The notes: generated by a model from the sequence alone, not told the origin. A stretch of DNA of 64,000 nt from Actinomycetota bacterium (GCA_009773565.1 WSXY01000008.1:1-64000), one strand, 5' to 3'; shown: positions 18,328 through 27,609, counted from the first letter of the stretch. Program-made: numbers and translations.

Positions 18328-18789
18328 TTAGATGTAGTCGGGACGTCGGATGATACGGTCGTCCTCGTAGTCTTTGCGAAGCGGATAGCCGACCCAATCG
18401 TCCGTCAGCAGAATCCTGCGAAGGTCGGGGTGGCCGTCGAACGTGATGCCGAACAGGTCGAAGACCTCGCGCTCCTGCCAGTTGGCCGCGGGCCACAGAT
18501 CGCAGACGGACGCGATGACCGGCGTCTCTCGCTTGATGCGAGCCTTGAGGAAGATGCCGGCATGCATGGCTCGCGACTGCAGGCGATAGACCAGCTCGAA
18601 CTCCTCGCCGTAGTCGACAGCGGTGACCATGCCGAGACGGTCGAAGCCAAGATCCTTGAGGTCGCTCGCCGCTTGATGGAGTCGCTCGTGAGAGACGCAG
18701 AGAACACCATCGCCGAACTCGATGGAGAAGAGCGGGCAGAGGTCCGGATAGATGCCGCAGAGGTGTTCGCGGAGGTCCTCGATCTTCAC
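18328..18789 (-). CDS. nuoC: NADH-quinone oxidoreductase-type complex, subunit C (30 kDa)
   Basis: Hydrophilic subunit of the peripheral arm. The 153-residue protein carries the family signature [20 protein letters not shown] followed by [18 protein letters not shown]. The ATG start overlaps the nuoB stop by four bases. The spacing to nuoD is 12 bp. Confidence 0.96.
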   Translation of the reverse strand: MKIEDLREHLCGIYPDLCPLFSIEFGDGVLCVSHERLHQAASDLKDLGFDRLGMVTAVDYGEEFELVYRLQSRAMHAGIFLKARIKRETPVIASVCDLWPAANWQEREVFDLFGITFDGHPDLRRILLTDDWVGYPLRKDYEDDRIIRRPDYI

Positions 18790-19373
18790 GACGGCTCACC
18801 ACCTTCGGCAGCGATGTCGCCTTTTCGCGGATCGCCCGGCTGCGGCAGGATGCTCTTCACAGGTTTCGCGCGCGAAGGAACGATCGACTCGGCGCTGACC
18901 TTCTCGCGGAGCCTGAGGATCGCGTCCTGCAACGCCTCGGGGCGAGGCGGGCAGCCGGAGATGTACACGTCGACCGGCAGGAACTCGTCCACGCCGCGCA
19001 CGACGGAGTAGGTGTCGTAGTAGAAGATGCCGCCGGAGACGGCGCAGTTGCCCATCGCGATACACCACTTGGGCTCGGGCATCTGCTCCCAGAGGCGCTT
19101 GACCGCGGGCTCCATCTTGCGGGTGATCGTGCCGGCCACCACCATGACGTCCGTGTGACGAGGGTCGGGGCGCGGGATCGAGCCGTGACGGTCGAAGTCA
19201 AAGCGTGCGAACGACGCGGCGATAAGCTCCATCGCACAACACGCGGTGCCCATCGGCATCATCCACAGCGACTTACCGCGCGACCAATCGATGAGCGCAT
19301 CAAGCGACGTGAGGATGATTCCGCCGCCGGGGGTCTTGTCGAGCGCAGCGCCAAGGTCGTCTACGAAGGCCAC
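18786..19373 (-). CDS. nuoB: NADH-quinone oxidoreductase-type complex, subunit B (N2 cluster)
   Basis: Carries the terminal 4Fe-4S cluster N2 that reduces quinone. All four cysteine ligands are visible: the CC pair in TACCAMEL, then CIAMGNC, and CPPRPEAL. I chose the GTG beginning VAFVDDLG, with a G-rich ribosome binding site and a 13-base overlap with nuoA; this gives 195 residues. The much longer open frame upstream is the antisense-like shadow of nuoA. The C-terminus has a charged extension ([16 protein letters not shown]) beyond the usual domain. Confidence 0.94.
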   Translation of the reverse strand: MAFVDDLGAALDKTPGGGIILTSLDALIDWSRGKSLWMMPMGTACCAMELIAASFARFDFDRHGSIPRPDPRHTDVMVVAGTITRKMEPAVKRLWEQMPEPKWCIAMGNCAVSGGIFYYDTYSVVRGVDEFLPVDVYISGCPPRPEALQDAILRLREKVSAESIVPSRAKPVKSILPQPGDPRKGDIAAEGGEPS

Positions 19374-19720
19374 TTGAGCGCCCCCTTCCGCCACGCGTAG
19401 AGCAGGCCGAATCCGAGGAACGCCGCGAAGGCGGCAAGCTCGACCAACCCGGTGACCGACCCGCGAACAGCCGGTGCGACCGCGAACAGGAGCACGGTCT
19501 CGGCCTCGAAGATGACGAAGAGCAGGGCGATATCCGCGAAGCGGACGTTCACGGGAAGCCACGGGGACGACGCCTGAGGTATGCCGCATTCGTACGCGGA
19601 GTTCTTGGTGTCGTTCGGCTTGCGCGGAGAGAGCAGCGCGTTTGCGGTTATGAGCAGGAGCAGGAAGAGTACGGGGCCGGCCGCGAGCCCAATTGCAAAG
19701 AGCACTCGCTCTGCCGCCAT
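19361..19720 (-). CDS. nuoA: NADH-quinone oxidoreductase-type complex, subunit A
   Basis: Three-helix subunit next to the quinone chamber; its first loop (KNSAYECGIPQ, with the conserved Cys) changes conformation during turnover. The ATG beginning MAAERVLF has GGAGGGG upstream and gives 119 residues, normal for the family. First gene of the 11-gene operon; the promoter and two palindromes lie directly upstream. Confidence 0.95.
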   Translation of the reverse strand: MAAERVLFAIGLAAGPVLFLLLLITANALLSPRKPNDTKNSAYECGIPQASSPWLPVNVRFADIALLFVIFEAETVLLFAVAPAVRGSVTGLVELAAFAAFLGFGLLYAWRKGALKWPS

Positions 19721-19759
19721 CAGCTGATCCCCACCCCTCCAGAAACGTGACCATCGACA

Positions 19760-19777
19760 TTGTAACAAGAGTTACAC
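19760..19777. promoter_or_regulatory. Rex-like palindromic operator, proximal copy
   Basis: Contains the perfect inverted repeat TGTAAC-AAGA-GTTACA. It lies about 40 bp before the nuoA ATG, inside the predicted leader. Seven-base arms with a four-base centre are the layout of binding sites for the redox regulator Rex (TTGTGAA-N4-TTCACAA), but the arm sequence here is TTGTAAC. The regulator itself is inferred, not shown. Confidence 0.6.
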
Positions 19778-19859
19778 ACTTTTGAGGTGAGAACATCCGC
19801 CCTCGTCATCGTGCATATCCCCCCAACCGCGGTCTCTGTCACACCGTCGGCTACTGCGC

Positions 19860-19889
19860 TTTATAGCAGAATCAACAAGACTTTGTAAA
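19860..19889 (-). promoter_or_regulatory. Predicted sigma-70-like promoter of the nuo operon
   Basis: On the minus strand a -35 element TTTACA and a -10 element TATAAA are separated by 18 bases. The start of transcription would be about 130 bases before the nuoA ATG. The distal palindrome overlaps the -35 element, which is the geometry expected for repression. Confidence 0.55.
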
Positions 19890-19905
19890 CATTGTTACAA
19901 AGTCT
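19878..19905. promoter_or_regulatory. Rex-like palindromic operator, distal copy
   Basis: AGACTTTGTAA, six bases, then TTACAAAGTCT: perfect 11-bp arms sharing the core TGTAA-N6-TTACA with the proximal copy. The centres of the two copies are about 123 bp apart. It could also fold as an RNA hairpin ending the ABC-F transcript, but no T-run follows. Confidence 0.6.
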
Positions 19906-19947
19906 CGGACTTCTCGTTGGTTGTTACTCGAACCGTACGCCGGGCGA

Positions 19948-21951
19948 CTACTTGGACTCTTCGCCCTCAACGGCCTCGGAAGCCTCAAGCCACTCAGCCT
20001 CAAGCGAGACGAGTTGGACCTTGAGATCCTTGTACTCCGCCATGACGCGCGCGAATCTCACCGCGTCGTCATAGACCGCGGGATCGGCAAGGTCGACGAG
20101 CATCTCGGCGTGCCGGGCATTCGCGGTCGCGAGCTCCCTATCAAGCGTGGTGAGGCGCTTCTTGAGCTCTTTAGTCGCACGGTATGCGTGATTGCGTGCC
20201 TCGGCCTCGGCGCGCTTTTGCTCTTTGGTCTTGGGAGCAGCGGCGCCCGTATCGCTCGAGACCACCCGCGGCGCCTCGGCGTCGCGTCCGGACGCGGAGT
20301 CCGCCAACTTGCCGGGCTTGGCGGCTCCCGGCGTCGCGGATCCGGTACCCTGAGCGCGCTTGAACAGGTAGTAGTCGTAGTCGCCCTCAAAGATGCGAAT
20401 CCCGCCGTCGCGCACTTCGATCACCTTGTTGGCGACCGCACGGATGAGGTGCCTGTCGTGCGTGATGAGCACGAGCGTTCCGGTGTACGAGCAGAGCGCA
20501 TGCTCGAGCACGTCGCTCGACGTGATATCCAGGTGGTTGGTCGGTTCGTCGACGCACAGGAGCGGCGCAGGGGCCACGAGCAGCTTGGCAAGCGCGAGCC
20601 GGGCACGCTCCCCTCCCGACAGGACGCGAACCTTCTTCATGACGTCGTCCCCCAGGAAGAGGAAGGCGCCGAGAAGGCGACGGCATTCCTGGGGCGTCCA
20701 GGCGGGTGCTGCAGTCCCAAGTTCCTCGAGAACGGTGTTCGTGAGGCCGAGCGCCTCCAGCTGGTGCTGCGCGAAGTACGCCACCGAGGCGTTGTGGCCA
20801 AGCTTGCGCTCCCCAGCATCGGGCGCGAGTTCGCCTGCGAGCATGCGCAGGAGCGTAGACTTCCCGGCGCCGTTGGGTCCGACGAGTGCGACCTTATCGC
20901 CGCGATGCAGCGCCAGGTCGAGTCCGTCGTACACGACGAGGTCGCCGTAGGCTTTGCGCACGCCGTCGAGGCGGATGACCTCGGCGCCGGTCCGCTCGGG
21001 CTGCGGGAAGCGGAACTTGACCGTCTTGCGTTCCTCGGGAAGCTCGATGAGCTCCATCTTCGCGAGCATCTTGACGCGCGACTGCACCGCGGTGGCCTTC
21101 GTGCTCTTCGCACGGAATCGCTCGATGAACTGCTTCTGGTGCTCGATCTCCTTGCGCTGCTGCTCGTAGGCGGTCTTCAACTGCTCGAGGGCGACCGCCT
21201 TCTGTGCGAGGAACGCCGAATACGTGCCCGGATAGACGGTGAGCTTGCGCTGGTCGATCTCGGCCACGTGGTCGACGAGGCCGTCGATGAACGCGCGGTC
21301 GTGGCTCACGATGAGGATCGCGCCGTCGTACGCGCGCAAGAAGCCTTCGAGCCAGGTCACGCTCTCGAGGTCGAGGTGATTGGTGGGTTCGTCGAGCAGC
21401 AAGACGTCCGGTTGCGTCAAGAGCAGCTTCGCGAGCGCGATCCGCATGAGCCAGCCGCCCGAGAACTCGGCGCAGTCGCGCTCCAGGTCACGCTCCTTGA
21501 AGCCGAGGCCCACAAGCACCGCTCGGGCGTCGATCTCCAGCGTGTAGCCGCCGAGGTGCTCGAACCGCTCGCGGAGACGGCCGTACTCGGCCAGCAGGCG
21601 CTCGGCGTCCTCGCCTTCTGGGTCGTCGGCCAGCTGCTCCTCGAGCACGCGGATGCGGTGGTCGAGCGAGTTGACCTCCTCGGCGACGGACAGGACTTCT
21701 GCCAGAACGCTGCGGCCTGCCATCTCGATGGCTTCCTGCTTGAGGTAGCCGATCGTGGCGCCCTTGGCGGTGTACACGCTACCCTCGTCGGCCGTCTGCT
21801 CGCCGGCGATGACTTCGAGGAGCGTCGTCTTGCCCGCGCCGTTTGCGCCGACAAGCGCAACACGGTCGCGTGCTCCAACGCGAAGGAACGCGTCCTTAAC
21901 GAGGACGCGTTCGCCAACTGATTTCATGACATGGTCTACGGTGATTATCAC
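19948..21951 (-). CDS. ABC-F family ribosome-associated ATPase
   Basis: Soluble protein with two ABC ATPase domains and no membrane part, the ABC-F type that works on ribosomes in translation or antibiotic protection. Domain 1: [33 protein letters not shown]. Domain 2: [31 protein letters not shown]. Between them is the long charged linker (region of [16 protein letters not shown]) that reaches the peptidyl-transferase centre in this family. A C-terminal coiled coil ([14 protein letters not shown]) follows a low-complexity Lys/Ala/Glu stretch, as in Uup-like proteins. GTG start without a clear ribosome binding site, perhaps leaderless. Subfamily (EttA, Uup, other) not decided. Confidence 0.92.
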   Translation of the reverse strand: MIITVDHVMKSVGERVLVKDAFLRVGARDRVALVGANGAGKTTLLEVIAGEQTADEGSVYTAKGATIGYLKQEAIEMAGRSVLAEVLSVAEEVNSLDHRIRVLEEQLADDPEGEDAERLLAEYGRLRERFEHLGGYTLEIDARAVLVGLGFKERDLERDCAEFSGGWLMRIALAKLLLTQPDVLLLDEPTNHLDLESVTWLEGFLRAYDGAILIVSHDRAFIDGLVDHVAEIDQRKLTVYPGTYSAFLAQKAVALEQLKTAYEQQRKEIEHQKQFIERFRAKSTKATAVQSRVKMLAKMELIELPEERKTVKFRFPQPERTGAEVIRLDGVRKAYGDLVVYDGLDLALHRGDKVALVGPNGAGKSTLLRMLAGELAPDAGERKLGHNASVAYFAQHQLEALGLTNTVLEELGTAAPAWTPQECRRLLGAFLFLGDDVMKKVRVLSGGERARLALAKLLVAPAPLLCVDEPTNHLDITSSDVLEHALCSYTGTLVLITHDRHLIRAVANKVIEVRDGGIRIFEGDYDYYLFKRAQGTGSATPGAAKPGKLADSASGRDAEAPRVVSSDTGAAAPKTKEQKRAEAEARNHAYRATKELKKRLTTLDRELATANARHAEMLVDLADPAVYDDAVRFARVMAEYKDLKVQLVSLEAEWLEASEAVEGEESK

Positions 21952-22021
21952 GTCGAACAGTCTACCATCTGAAGCGGCGCGTGCCGGAAGGAATCGGCAC
22001 GATTACCGGAAACAACAGCAC

Positions 22022-22390
22022 TTAGTTGTCGGCCACGCGAGAGAACACGCGCTCCATCTCACTCTGGTGACGCCTTACGACAACCTCGGGGGTTCCCCAC
22101 GCACGGGATTTCTCGGCGAGATACTCCGCGACGTTCTCGAGGTCATGCTTCGTTGGCGCATCGTAGTTGCCATGCATCTGCTTGAATGCGAGACGCATCG
22201 CGCCCTTGACGCTTCGCATGACGGCGCGCTCATCCGCGAGAATGCCAAGCTGTGACTTGGCTTCAATGAAGTAATCGCCATGAACGGCGTGGAAGCAATC
22301 AAGCAGGATATCCCTGGCTTGCAAGGTCGTAAGCTCGGCGGGCAATACCACTTGGAGCCGCCACTCCCGGTAGACTCGATCTCGAGCCAT
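22022..22390 (-). CDS. Conserved-looking hypothetical cytosolic protein (122 aa)
   Basis: I do not recognise the family. The ATG has GGAGG seven bases upstream, so it is very likely translated. The protein is mixed charged with no membrane segment; it opens with an Arg-rich strand (RVYREWRLQVVLP) and contains several His/Met-rich helices (KQMHGNYDAPTKHDL, RRHQSEMERVFSRV). It lies on its own between the ABC-F gene and a small DUF6582-like gene, with gaps of 70 and 113 bp, so it is probably transcribed separately. Confidence 0.65.
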   Translation of the reverse strand: MARDRVYREWRLQVVLPAELTTLQARDILLDCFHAVHGDYFIEAKSQLGILADERAVMRSVKGAMRLAFKQMHGNYDAPTKHDLENVAEYLAEKSRAWGTPEVVVRRHQSEMERVFSRVADN

Positions 22391-22503
22391 AACGTGCCTC
22401 CAGCGGAACCCGCCACAGGGTTGTCGTGTCTAGTATCGATGGAACCGGCGGGTGTCCATACCGTTCATCGGCACGCAGGAGCACAACCTGTAGTAGGACT
22501 CAC

Positions 22504-22809
22504 TCAGCGTCGGGCATAACTCGGCTTGTGCGGCCTGGTTCCAAGTTGCCGCCAGTCGGTCTCGGTGATCTTCACGTGGTAGCGATCGGCGGCTCTGCGG
22601 ATGTTCTCGAAAGCCAGGTCGCGATCCTGGTCGGTGACGTCGGTGAACTCACTGAAGGACGAGATGGCCTCGCGTACGTAGCCGGCTCCCGTCAGTGGCC
22701 CCTTGCGCTGGGTCGGGAACGCAAACGCCGAATCCGGCAGCGCACGCTCTTTCGCCTCCGACAATGTTCCATGCGTATCACGCGGTCGCCATGTTGCCTT
22801 GATAGCCAT
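22504..22809 (-). CDS. Small DUF6582-like protein
   Basis: A 101-residue protein whose central part (LPDSAFAFPTQRKGPLTGAGYVREAISSF, read as separate blocks LPDSAFAFP and YVREAISSF) resembles the short DUF6582-type domain found in phage- and plasmid-associated actinobacterial proteins. That domain typically continues with a helix like RDLAFENIRRAADRYHV, which is present here. The ATG has GGAGG six bases upstream. Function unknown; in phages such domains sit in structural or protease-like proteins, but no other phage genes are nearby. Confidence 0.6.
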   Translation of the reverse strand: MAIKATWRPRDTHGTLSEAKERALPDSAFAFPTQRKGPLTGAGYVREAISSFSEFTDVTDQDRDLAFENIRRAADRYHVKITETDWRQLGTRPHKPSYARR

Positions 22810-22891
22810 CAGGAGCCTCCTTGTCCGGTAATGCAACCGGACTCATGTGGACGAGCTTGAACGAGAAGTCCCGCTGCGGAGTGATTACCCT

Positions 22892-23905
22892 TTAGGGTAG
22901 CTGCGCCATCGAGTGACAGTTGAGACAGAGGTTGTCACCGACTTCCACGAGGAGTCTCGCGTTCTGCGTCTCGTGGGGGAAGTTCTGGAAGAGCGGCGAG
23001 TCCGAAGCCGGGCCACTGGCGTTGGGAGTGTCGCCGTCGGTCACGCCGTTGCCGTACCTGTAGACCTGTGCCCGATTGACCGCGCCGGGCTCTGCGACCA
23101 CGCGGGAGTCCTCATGGCACTGCTGGCAGATCGGAGAATGCCCCGCTTGCCCGGCAGTCCGGGGATACGGCATCACGAATCCCCTGTTGTGCCAGTAGAG
23201 ATTCGGCGTGCTGGTACCCTCCATGCCCATCGTCCCGTATGTCGTCTCCAGCGAAGTGTCGGACTTCACAATGGCGACGTTGTCGTAGTAAAAGGGCGAG
23301 GTCGTCGTGAGCTTCGAGTCGACAGGGTGGTTATGGACCGTCGCTCCCGAGCTGCGCCCCAGATGGCAGCTTGCGCACCAGTCTGAGCCGTACACCGTCG
23401 CAGTCGTGTCGGCGCCTGTCGGCCGCTGACGAAGCAGTTTGCTGGTGCGCCACTCTTTGGTGGGAGCGCCGAGGAACTGATCGGTCGCATGGTACCGAAC
23501 TCGCTCGCCTCGGAATCCGGCCACGGTCTTGGAGTTGTGGGGGCTGTGACAGTCTCCACAGGTGAGCGTGCCGCCAGTACCCTTGAATGTCTCGGTTCTA
23601 CTGCCTCCCGAAGCGCCATCGCCGCCCGGAATGACCGTCGATGTTTCGACCCGATGGGATGCTCCGACAGTGAGACCGCGCGCCTTGATCGACCCGTAGA
23701 CGCCGCTGCCGGCTGTACCGTCGTGGCACATCTCACAGGTCGCCTTGACGGTGAACTCGGGCAGGAGCTTGTACGGAGAGTTGGCGTCATGCAGCGTGTG
23801 GCACAGGTGGCACTTCTTGGACGTGGCTGTGTAACCGTCGTGCGGGCCCGTCTTCTCACCGTAGGGGGGTGATTGGTCTACGTGACAGGTTCCGCACTCC
23901 AACAT
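22892..23905 (-). CDS. Multiheme cytochrome c (seven CXXCH), body of a gene with an in-frame stop
   Basis: Heme-binding electron carrier expected outside the membrane. Seven CXXCH sites are visible in order: CGTCH, CHLCH, CEMCH, CGDCH, CASCH, CQQCH, CLNCH, with additional His residues as possible sixth ligands (for example SPHN). The body has no signal peptide. In the same frame, 3 codons upstream, a TGA separates it from a typical signal peptide with its own ribosome binding site (see next entry). If the TGA is real and not suppressed, the product could not be exported or matured, so this copy would be inactive. The gene stands alone; the partner oxidoreductase is unknown. Confidence 0.85.
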   Translation of the reverse strand: MLECGTCHVDQSPPYGEKTGPHDGYTATSKKCHLCHTLHDANSPYKLLPEFTVKATCEMCHDGTAGSGVYGSIKARGLTVGASHRVETSTVIPGGDGASGGSRTETFKGTGGTLTCGDCHSPHNSKTVAGFRGERVRYHATDQFLGAPTKEWRTSKLLRQRPTGADTTATVYGSDWCASCHLGRSSGATVHNHPVDSKLTTTSPFYYDNVAIVKSDTSLETTYGTMGMEGTSTPNLYWHNRGFVMPYPRTAGQAGHSPICQQCHEDSRVVAEPGAVNRAQVYRYGNGVTDGDTPNASGPASDSPLFQNFPHETQNARLLVEVGDNLCLNCHSMAQLP

Positions 23906-24019
23906 TCCGGGTCACGGGGTAAGTGTCCCGAATCCATGACCGTAATCGAATGCGTACGCAACGCCGCACACCATAACCATCGCTACCGTCAAGACGACAG
24001 CGAACGCATATCTATACAT
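23906..24019 (-). pseudogene. Severed signal peptide of the multiheme cytochrome
   Basis: Beginning at an ATG with AGGAG upstream, the frame encodes MYRYAFAVVLTVAMVMVC and GVAYAFDYGHGFGTLTP, a clear Sec signal peptide with an AYA-like cleavage site. It then meets TGA at 23912-23914 and continues without frame change into the heme-binding body. A single base change (CGA or GGA to TGA) would explain it. Confidence 0.8.
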
Positions 24020-24079
24020 TCCCAGGCTCCTTGGGACGAACAGGCTTCACTAAACTTTACCATACCGACCTGCTCAAAG

Positions 24080-24116
24080 AGCAGACCCCCTCGAGTGGCG
24101 TCCGAGGGGGTCTGCT
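24080..24116. terminator. Strong hairpin, likely terminator after tRNA-Val
   Basis: Perfect 14-bp stem AGCAGACCCCCTCG / CGAGGGGGTCTGCT with a 9-base loop, ten bases past the tRNA 3' end on the minus strand. No long T-run follows, but stability is high and it may serve both directions, between the cytochrome and the tRNA. Confidence 0.65.
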
Positions 24117-24125
24117 TGAATTACA

Positions 24126-24200
24126 TGGTGGGCGATACAGGATTTGAACCTGTGACTTCTTCCGTGTGAAGGAAGCGCTCTCCCACTGAGCTAATCGCCC
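24126..24200 (-). tRNA. tRNA-Val, anticodon CAC
   Basis: Minus strand reads GGGCGATTAGCTCAGTGG onward with a complete cloverleaf: acceptor GGGCGAT/ATCGCCC, anticodon stem CTTCC/GGAAG, loop TTCACAC giving anticodon CAC, T-loop GGTTCAAATCC. The 3' CCA is encoded. It would read GUG valine codons. Confidence 0.95.
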
Positions 24201-24290
24201 GTTCAAGCCGCCAAAAGCGGCGACGACCATTCTAGCGTGCAATGCGACTGAACGTAACCCCGAGATTCAAGCGCTTAGAGCCCCCGGAAT

Positions 24291-26510
24291 CTAGTGGCTC
24301 ATCAGAGAATTGATCTGCTCTTCCACCGGGCCGCTGACCGCTCCCGGGCCGCCACATATCTCAGTATCTACGATGTCGGCAATGTTCCGGGTCATGAAGG
24401 CTGAAACGGGCGCTGAAAGCTGCAAAGGATCCGTCAGAAGCAAGACACCTCCGCGTGCACCACAAACGGCGCCACCGCCAAGCGCGTCAGCAAATCCTCG
24501 TCCGGTGGCAATCCCGACGTAACCGGCGTTGCCCCACCAGAGATCGAGGCCTTTCTGGGCGATCACCGTGGCCGTGTCGTAGCGGCTCAGGCCGGCCAAC
24601 CGTACAACGTCGGTGGTAACGGTTGGCAGATAGTTGAGTGCGTTGAAGACATTGGTCGCAACCGCACCGGTGCCACCAACCACATAGATCTCTCGAATAC
24701 CCAGGGTGGTGATGACCGCAGAACACTCCGGCGGGAGCGTCGATGTCTTCGTGAGAAGGACAGGAAAGCCCTGGCTGTACGCGAACGGCGCAACAGCAAG
24801 CGCGTCGGCGAAGTCGTCTCCGCGTGCCACGAACGCAATTTTGGCGAATGAGGCACCCTTGAGCGCTGCAACGCGTCTTGCCGCTGCGGCAGACGTCGAG
24901 TACCGGTTGTTGCCGGCAATCCTCGTGACAGCGAGTCCCCGAGCGATAAGCGCACGCTCCACCGGAAGCCCGACAGCACCCGCCCCGCCCATGATGACGA
25001 CGTTGTGCGCACCAAGGCGGGTGATCTCTGCGAGTAGGCCATCGGGAAGCGCTAGCGGCTTTGTCAACAGCACGGGACTCCGGTAGGCTCCGGCAACTCC
25101 GGCCGCAGAAAGTGCGTCCGGGAAGTCAGCACCGGTCGCGAGTACAACGGTATCGACACTTCCGGCCGCATACGCGCTCGCGGAAAGCTTCATGGCGGTC
25201 GTGTAGCGGTCGCCTCCCGCCTGCCGGTCGGTCGTAGCCCATGCGGGCGTCATCGTTGTCTTGTATTCCAGGTTGTATGCGCCACTCCCACTGAATGACA
25301 CGACCTCGATGTAGTAGGAACCAGCAATGGAAATGTCATAGATGAGGTACTCCGAAGACCCTATGTCATTTGAAAACGCTACTGGCTCGCCGCCACCCGG
25401 ACCGTACAGGTAGATGTCGAAATCGGTGCCTGCATCTGCGGTCAGAGTCGCCTCAAAGCGCTGGCCAGCGGAAAGCGTCCACTTGTAGTAGTCATTCGTG
25501 TCAGTCAGACGATCAAGCCTACCGGCGCGGGTGCCGTTGTTGAACGGCAAGGAGAACGCGTCGCCGGCCGTTTCGAAGGCGCCGGCAGGAACGTCTGATA
25601 CCGCCCACTCCATCGTGTACTCACCCGTGCCGCTCACGCAGTGAACGTCTATGTAGTAGTCGCCCGCCTGACCAGTGGGAGCTTCAAACACGAAAGACTC
25701 AGTGGAACCCGCGGTCGACGAGCCGCCGATCGGCCATGTGTCACCGAGTCCGGTCGCGTCTTTGCCGTAGAGCAGCAGATCGAAGTCCGTGCCCGCGTCA
25801 CCCTCAAGCGAGGCGACGAGGCGCTGACCCTCACCGATGGTGATGCGGTACACATCGTCGATGTCGGTCAGGTAATTGAGGTCGCCGATCACTGGCGATG
25901 GTGCCGACACGCTTCCGGAGATGTCATCATCTGCGCCCGATGGGATGTCCATGATCTCCCACGTCACAGAGTACGAGCCGGATCCGGCCGCGGTATCGAC
26001 GGCAATATAGTACTCGCCGGCTGTCATGGCGTCGTACTTGAACAGCTTCGGGAATGCATCGCCGAGTGTTCCGGCGATGGCCGATGTGATCTCCGCGTCG
26101 ACGGTCCCCGGGAAGTACAGATACGCATCGGCGTTGAGCGTCGCGCTGCCCGTGATTGCCACCCTCAGGCGTTTTCCAGCAGCCAGTGTGACCGAGTAGA
26201 CATCGGTCTTATCGGTAGCGGCGTCAAGTGTGCCGGCGACCGGGCTTGCCGGCAGCGCAACAGCTCCACCGATGGTGTCATCGGCACCGAGCGGGACGAT
26301 TGTGCCGACGACTGAATCCTCGGCGACGACCCCTGCACGGAACACGCGCGACGCTGCCTTTGCGTCTTTGAGCGCGGCGGCTGGTCGACTCACAGATGCT
26401 GTCTCAGTGTGAGCAAGCGCGCTTGTCACGGGCGCTACGCTCAGAACCAGCGAAGCCACAACTGCCAGCGAAAGAATGCGACGACTACCGAACAGAATCC
26501 TCGTGTCCAT
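24291..26510 (-). CDS. Secreted surface protein: PPC-like domains plus cell-wall-binding repeat 2
   Basis: A 739-residue exported protein. Residues 1-33 form a signal peptide (Arg-rich start, hydrophobic core, SALA site). Residues about 75-425 contain three similar beta-rich domains of the bacterial pre-peptidase C-terminal type, each with a TDxDDVYxxTLxxGQRL-like strand and a GDYYIDV/GSYYIEV-like end. Residues about 435-735 hold three cell-wall-binding repeat 2 units (motifs DRYTTAMKLS, FPDALSAAGVAG, VVIMGGAGAV, and NNRYSTSAAAARR), which attach proteins non-covalently to wall polymers. Start ATG has GGGGG upstream. No enzymatic domain is visible, so an adhesin or surface-layer role is likely. 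Monocistronic, before the galE and sugar-transferase genes. Confidence 0.88.
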   Translation of the reverse strand: MDTRILFGSRRILSLAVVASLVLSVAPVTSALAHTETASVSRPAAALKDAKAASRVFRAGVVAEDSVVGTIVPLGADDTIGGAVALPASPVAGTLDAATDKTDVYSVTLAAGKRLRVAITGSATLNADAYLYFPGTVDAEITSAIAGTLGDAFPKLFKYDAMTAGEYYIAVDTAAGSGSYSVTWEIMDIPSGADDDISGSVSAPSPVIGDLNYLTDIDDVYRITIGEGQRLVASLEGDAGTDFDLLLYGKDATGLGDTWPIGGSSTAGSTESFVFEAPTGQAGDYYIDVHCVSGTGEYTMEWAVSDVPAGAFETAGDAFSLPFNNGTRAGRLDRLTDTNDYYKWTLSAGQRFEATLTADAGTDFDIYLYGPGGGEPVAFSNDIGSSEYLIYDISIAGSYYIEVVSFSGSGAYNLEYKTTMTPAWATTDRQAGGDRYTTAMKLSASAYAAGSVDTVVLATGADFPDALSAAGVAGAYRSPVLLTKPLALPDGLLAEITRLGAHNVVIMGGAGAVGLPVERALIARGLAVTRIAGNNRYSTSAAAARRVAALKGASFAKIAFVARGDDFADALAVAPFAYSQGFPVLLTKTSTLPPECSAVITTLGIREIYVVGGTGAVATNVFNALNYLPTVTTDVVRLAGLSRYDTATVIAQKGLDLWWGNAGYVGIATGRGFADALGGGAVCGARGGVLLLTDPLQLSAPVSAFMTRNIADIVDTEICGGPGAVSGPVEEQINSLMSH

Positions 26511-26586
26511 GAATCCCCCTAATCGGGAACGTGTTCCCGATGCAGCCCCCCGTCGCTTGCCGGATGTGGCGCGACGTCATTTCGCA

Positions 26587-27558
26587 TTATGGCACACGTG
26601 ACTGACACCAACGCCATGCATCCGAAACCATTATCGCGAGGTCTCCGCGCGATGGTTCCCAGCCGAGGAGAGACGCTGCTCGCGCAGCCGAGGCCACCAG
26701 CACGGCGGGATCGCCGGCGCGTCTCGGCCCGAAGACAACCTCTATCTCCGTGCCGCTTGCACGTGCGCATGCCCGCACGACCTCCAGATTCGAGTACCCC
26801 CGACCGTTGCCGAGGTTGCACACGCTCGCCTGCCCGCCCGCGTGCAGATGCTCAAGCGCGAGCACGTGCGCGCGCGCGAGGTCGCACACGTGGATGTAGT
26901 CGCGTACGCACGTGCCGTCGTCGGTGGGATAGTCGTTGCCGTAGACCTCGAATCTCCGCTCGCCGGCGGCAATCGCGCCGAGAACCCGCGGGATGATGTG
27001 TGTCTCGGGATCGTGTGCCTCGCCGAGGCTACCATCGGGCAGGGCGCCCGCAACGTTGAAGTACCGCAACCGCACCGCACGCAGGCCCCATTCGGCACCA
27101 GCGCGGTCAAGCTCGCCCTCAAACGCCAGCTTGCTTTCGCCATAGGCGTTGACCGGAACTGTCGCGGAGTCCTCAACGATCGGAACGCTCATGGGTTCGC
27201 CATAGACGGCCGCTGTCGAGGAGAACACGATCGCCCCCACCCCTGCCGCTCGCATCTCCCCAAGCATCACGAGTGGGCGGGTCACGTTGTTGTCGAAGTA
27301 GCGGTCCGGGTCGGCCTGCGACTCGGCTACCTCGATGTATCCGGCAAGGTGCATGACCGCATCCACGCCGCCCAGCGCCGCGCCCACGACCTGGCGGTCG
27401 CCAACGTCTCCCATAACCAGCGTAGCGCGCGGATCGACGGCCCAGCGGTGCCCCTTCTCGAGCGTGTCGAGAACGACCACCTCATGACCCGCGTCAAGCA
27501 GCGCTCGAGCCGTAATGGAGCCGATGTATCCGGCGGCGCCGGTGACAAGCACGCGCAT
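26587..27558 (-). CDS. galE: UDP-glucose 4-epimerase
   Basis: Extended short-chain dehydrogenase interconverting UDP-glucose and UDP-galactose. The 323-residue protein has the NAD motif TGAAGYIG at residues 6-13, DTLEKGH binding the adenosine ribose, SSTAAVYGEP with catalytic Ser/Thr, and YGESK at the active site; GNDYPTDDGTCVRDYIHV is the GalE C-terminal signature. It lies next to the sugar-transferase gene and likely supplies sugar nucleotides for the polysaccharide locus. The C-terminus is full length. Confidence 0.93.
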   Translation of the reverse strand: MRVLVTGAAGYIGSITARALLDAGHEVVVLDTLEKGHRWAVDPRATLVMGDVGDRQVVGAALGGVDAVMHLAGYIEVAESQADPDRYFDNNVTRPLVMLGEMRAAGVGAIVFSSTAAVYGEPMSVPIVEDSATVPVNAYGESKLAFEGELDRAGAEWGLRAVRLRYFNVAGALPDGSLGEAHDPETHIIPRVLGAIAAGERRFEVYGNDYPTDDGTCVRDYIHVCDLARAHVLALEHLHAGGQASVCNLGNGRGYSNLEVVRACARASGTEIEVVFGPRRAGDPAVLVASAARAASLLGWEPSRGDLAIMVSDAWRWCQSRVP

Positions 27559-27609
27559 AGGACCTCTTCTCCTGGTGTCATTCGACCAAGCAACAGAGCG
27601 GCTCCGCCC

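Noticed and set aside
19878-19905. Intrinsic terminator of the ABC-F gene
   Set aside because: Hairpin is strong but lacks a T-run, and its core equals the second palindrome in the nuo leader and overlaps a promoter; an operator explains it better.
19921-21921. 666-codon plus-strand open frame opposite the ABC-F gene
   Set aside because: Shadow of a GC-rich gene; the minus frame has all ABC-F motifs, the plus frame has no recognisable domain or ribosome binding site.
23912-23914. Selenocysteine or other recoding at the cytochrome TGA
   Set aside because: No suitable downstream hairpin was evident and the position between signal peptide and first heme is not one where selenocysteine is known; mutation or error is simpler.
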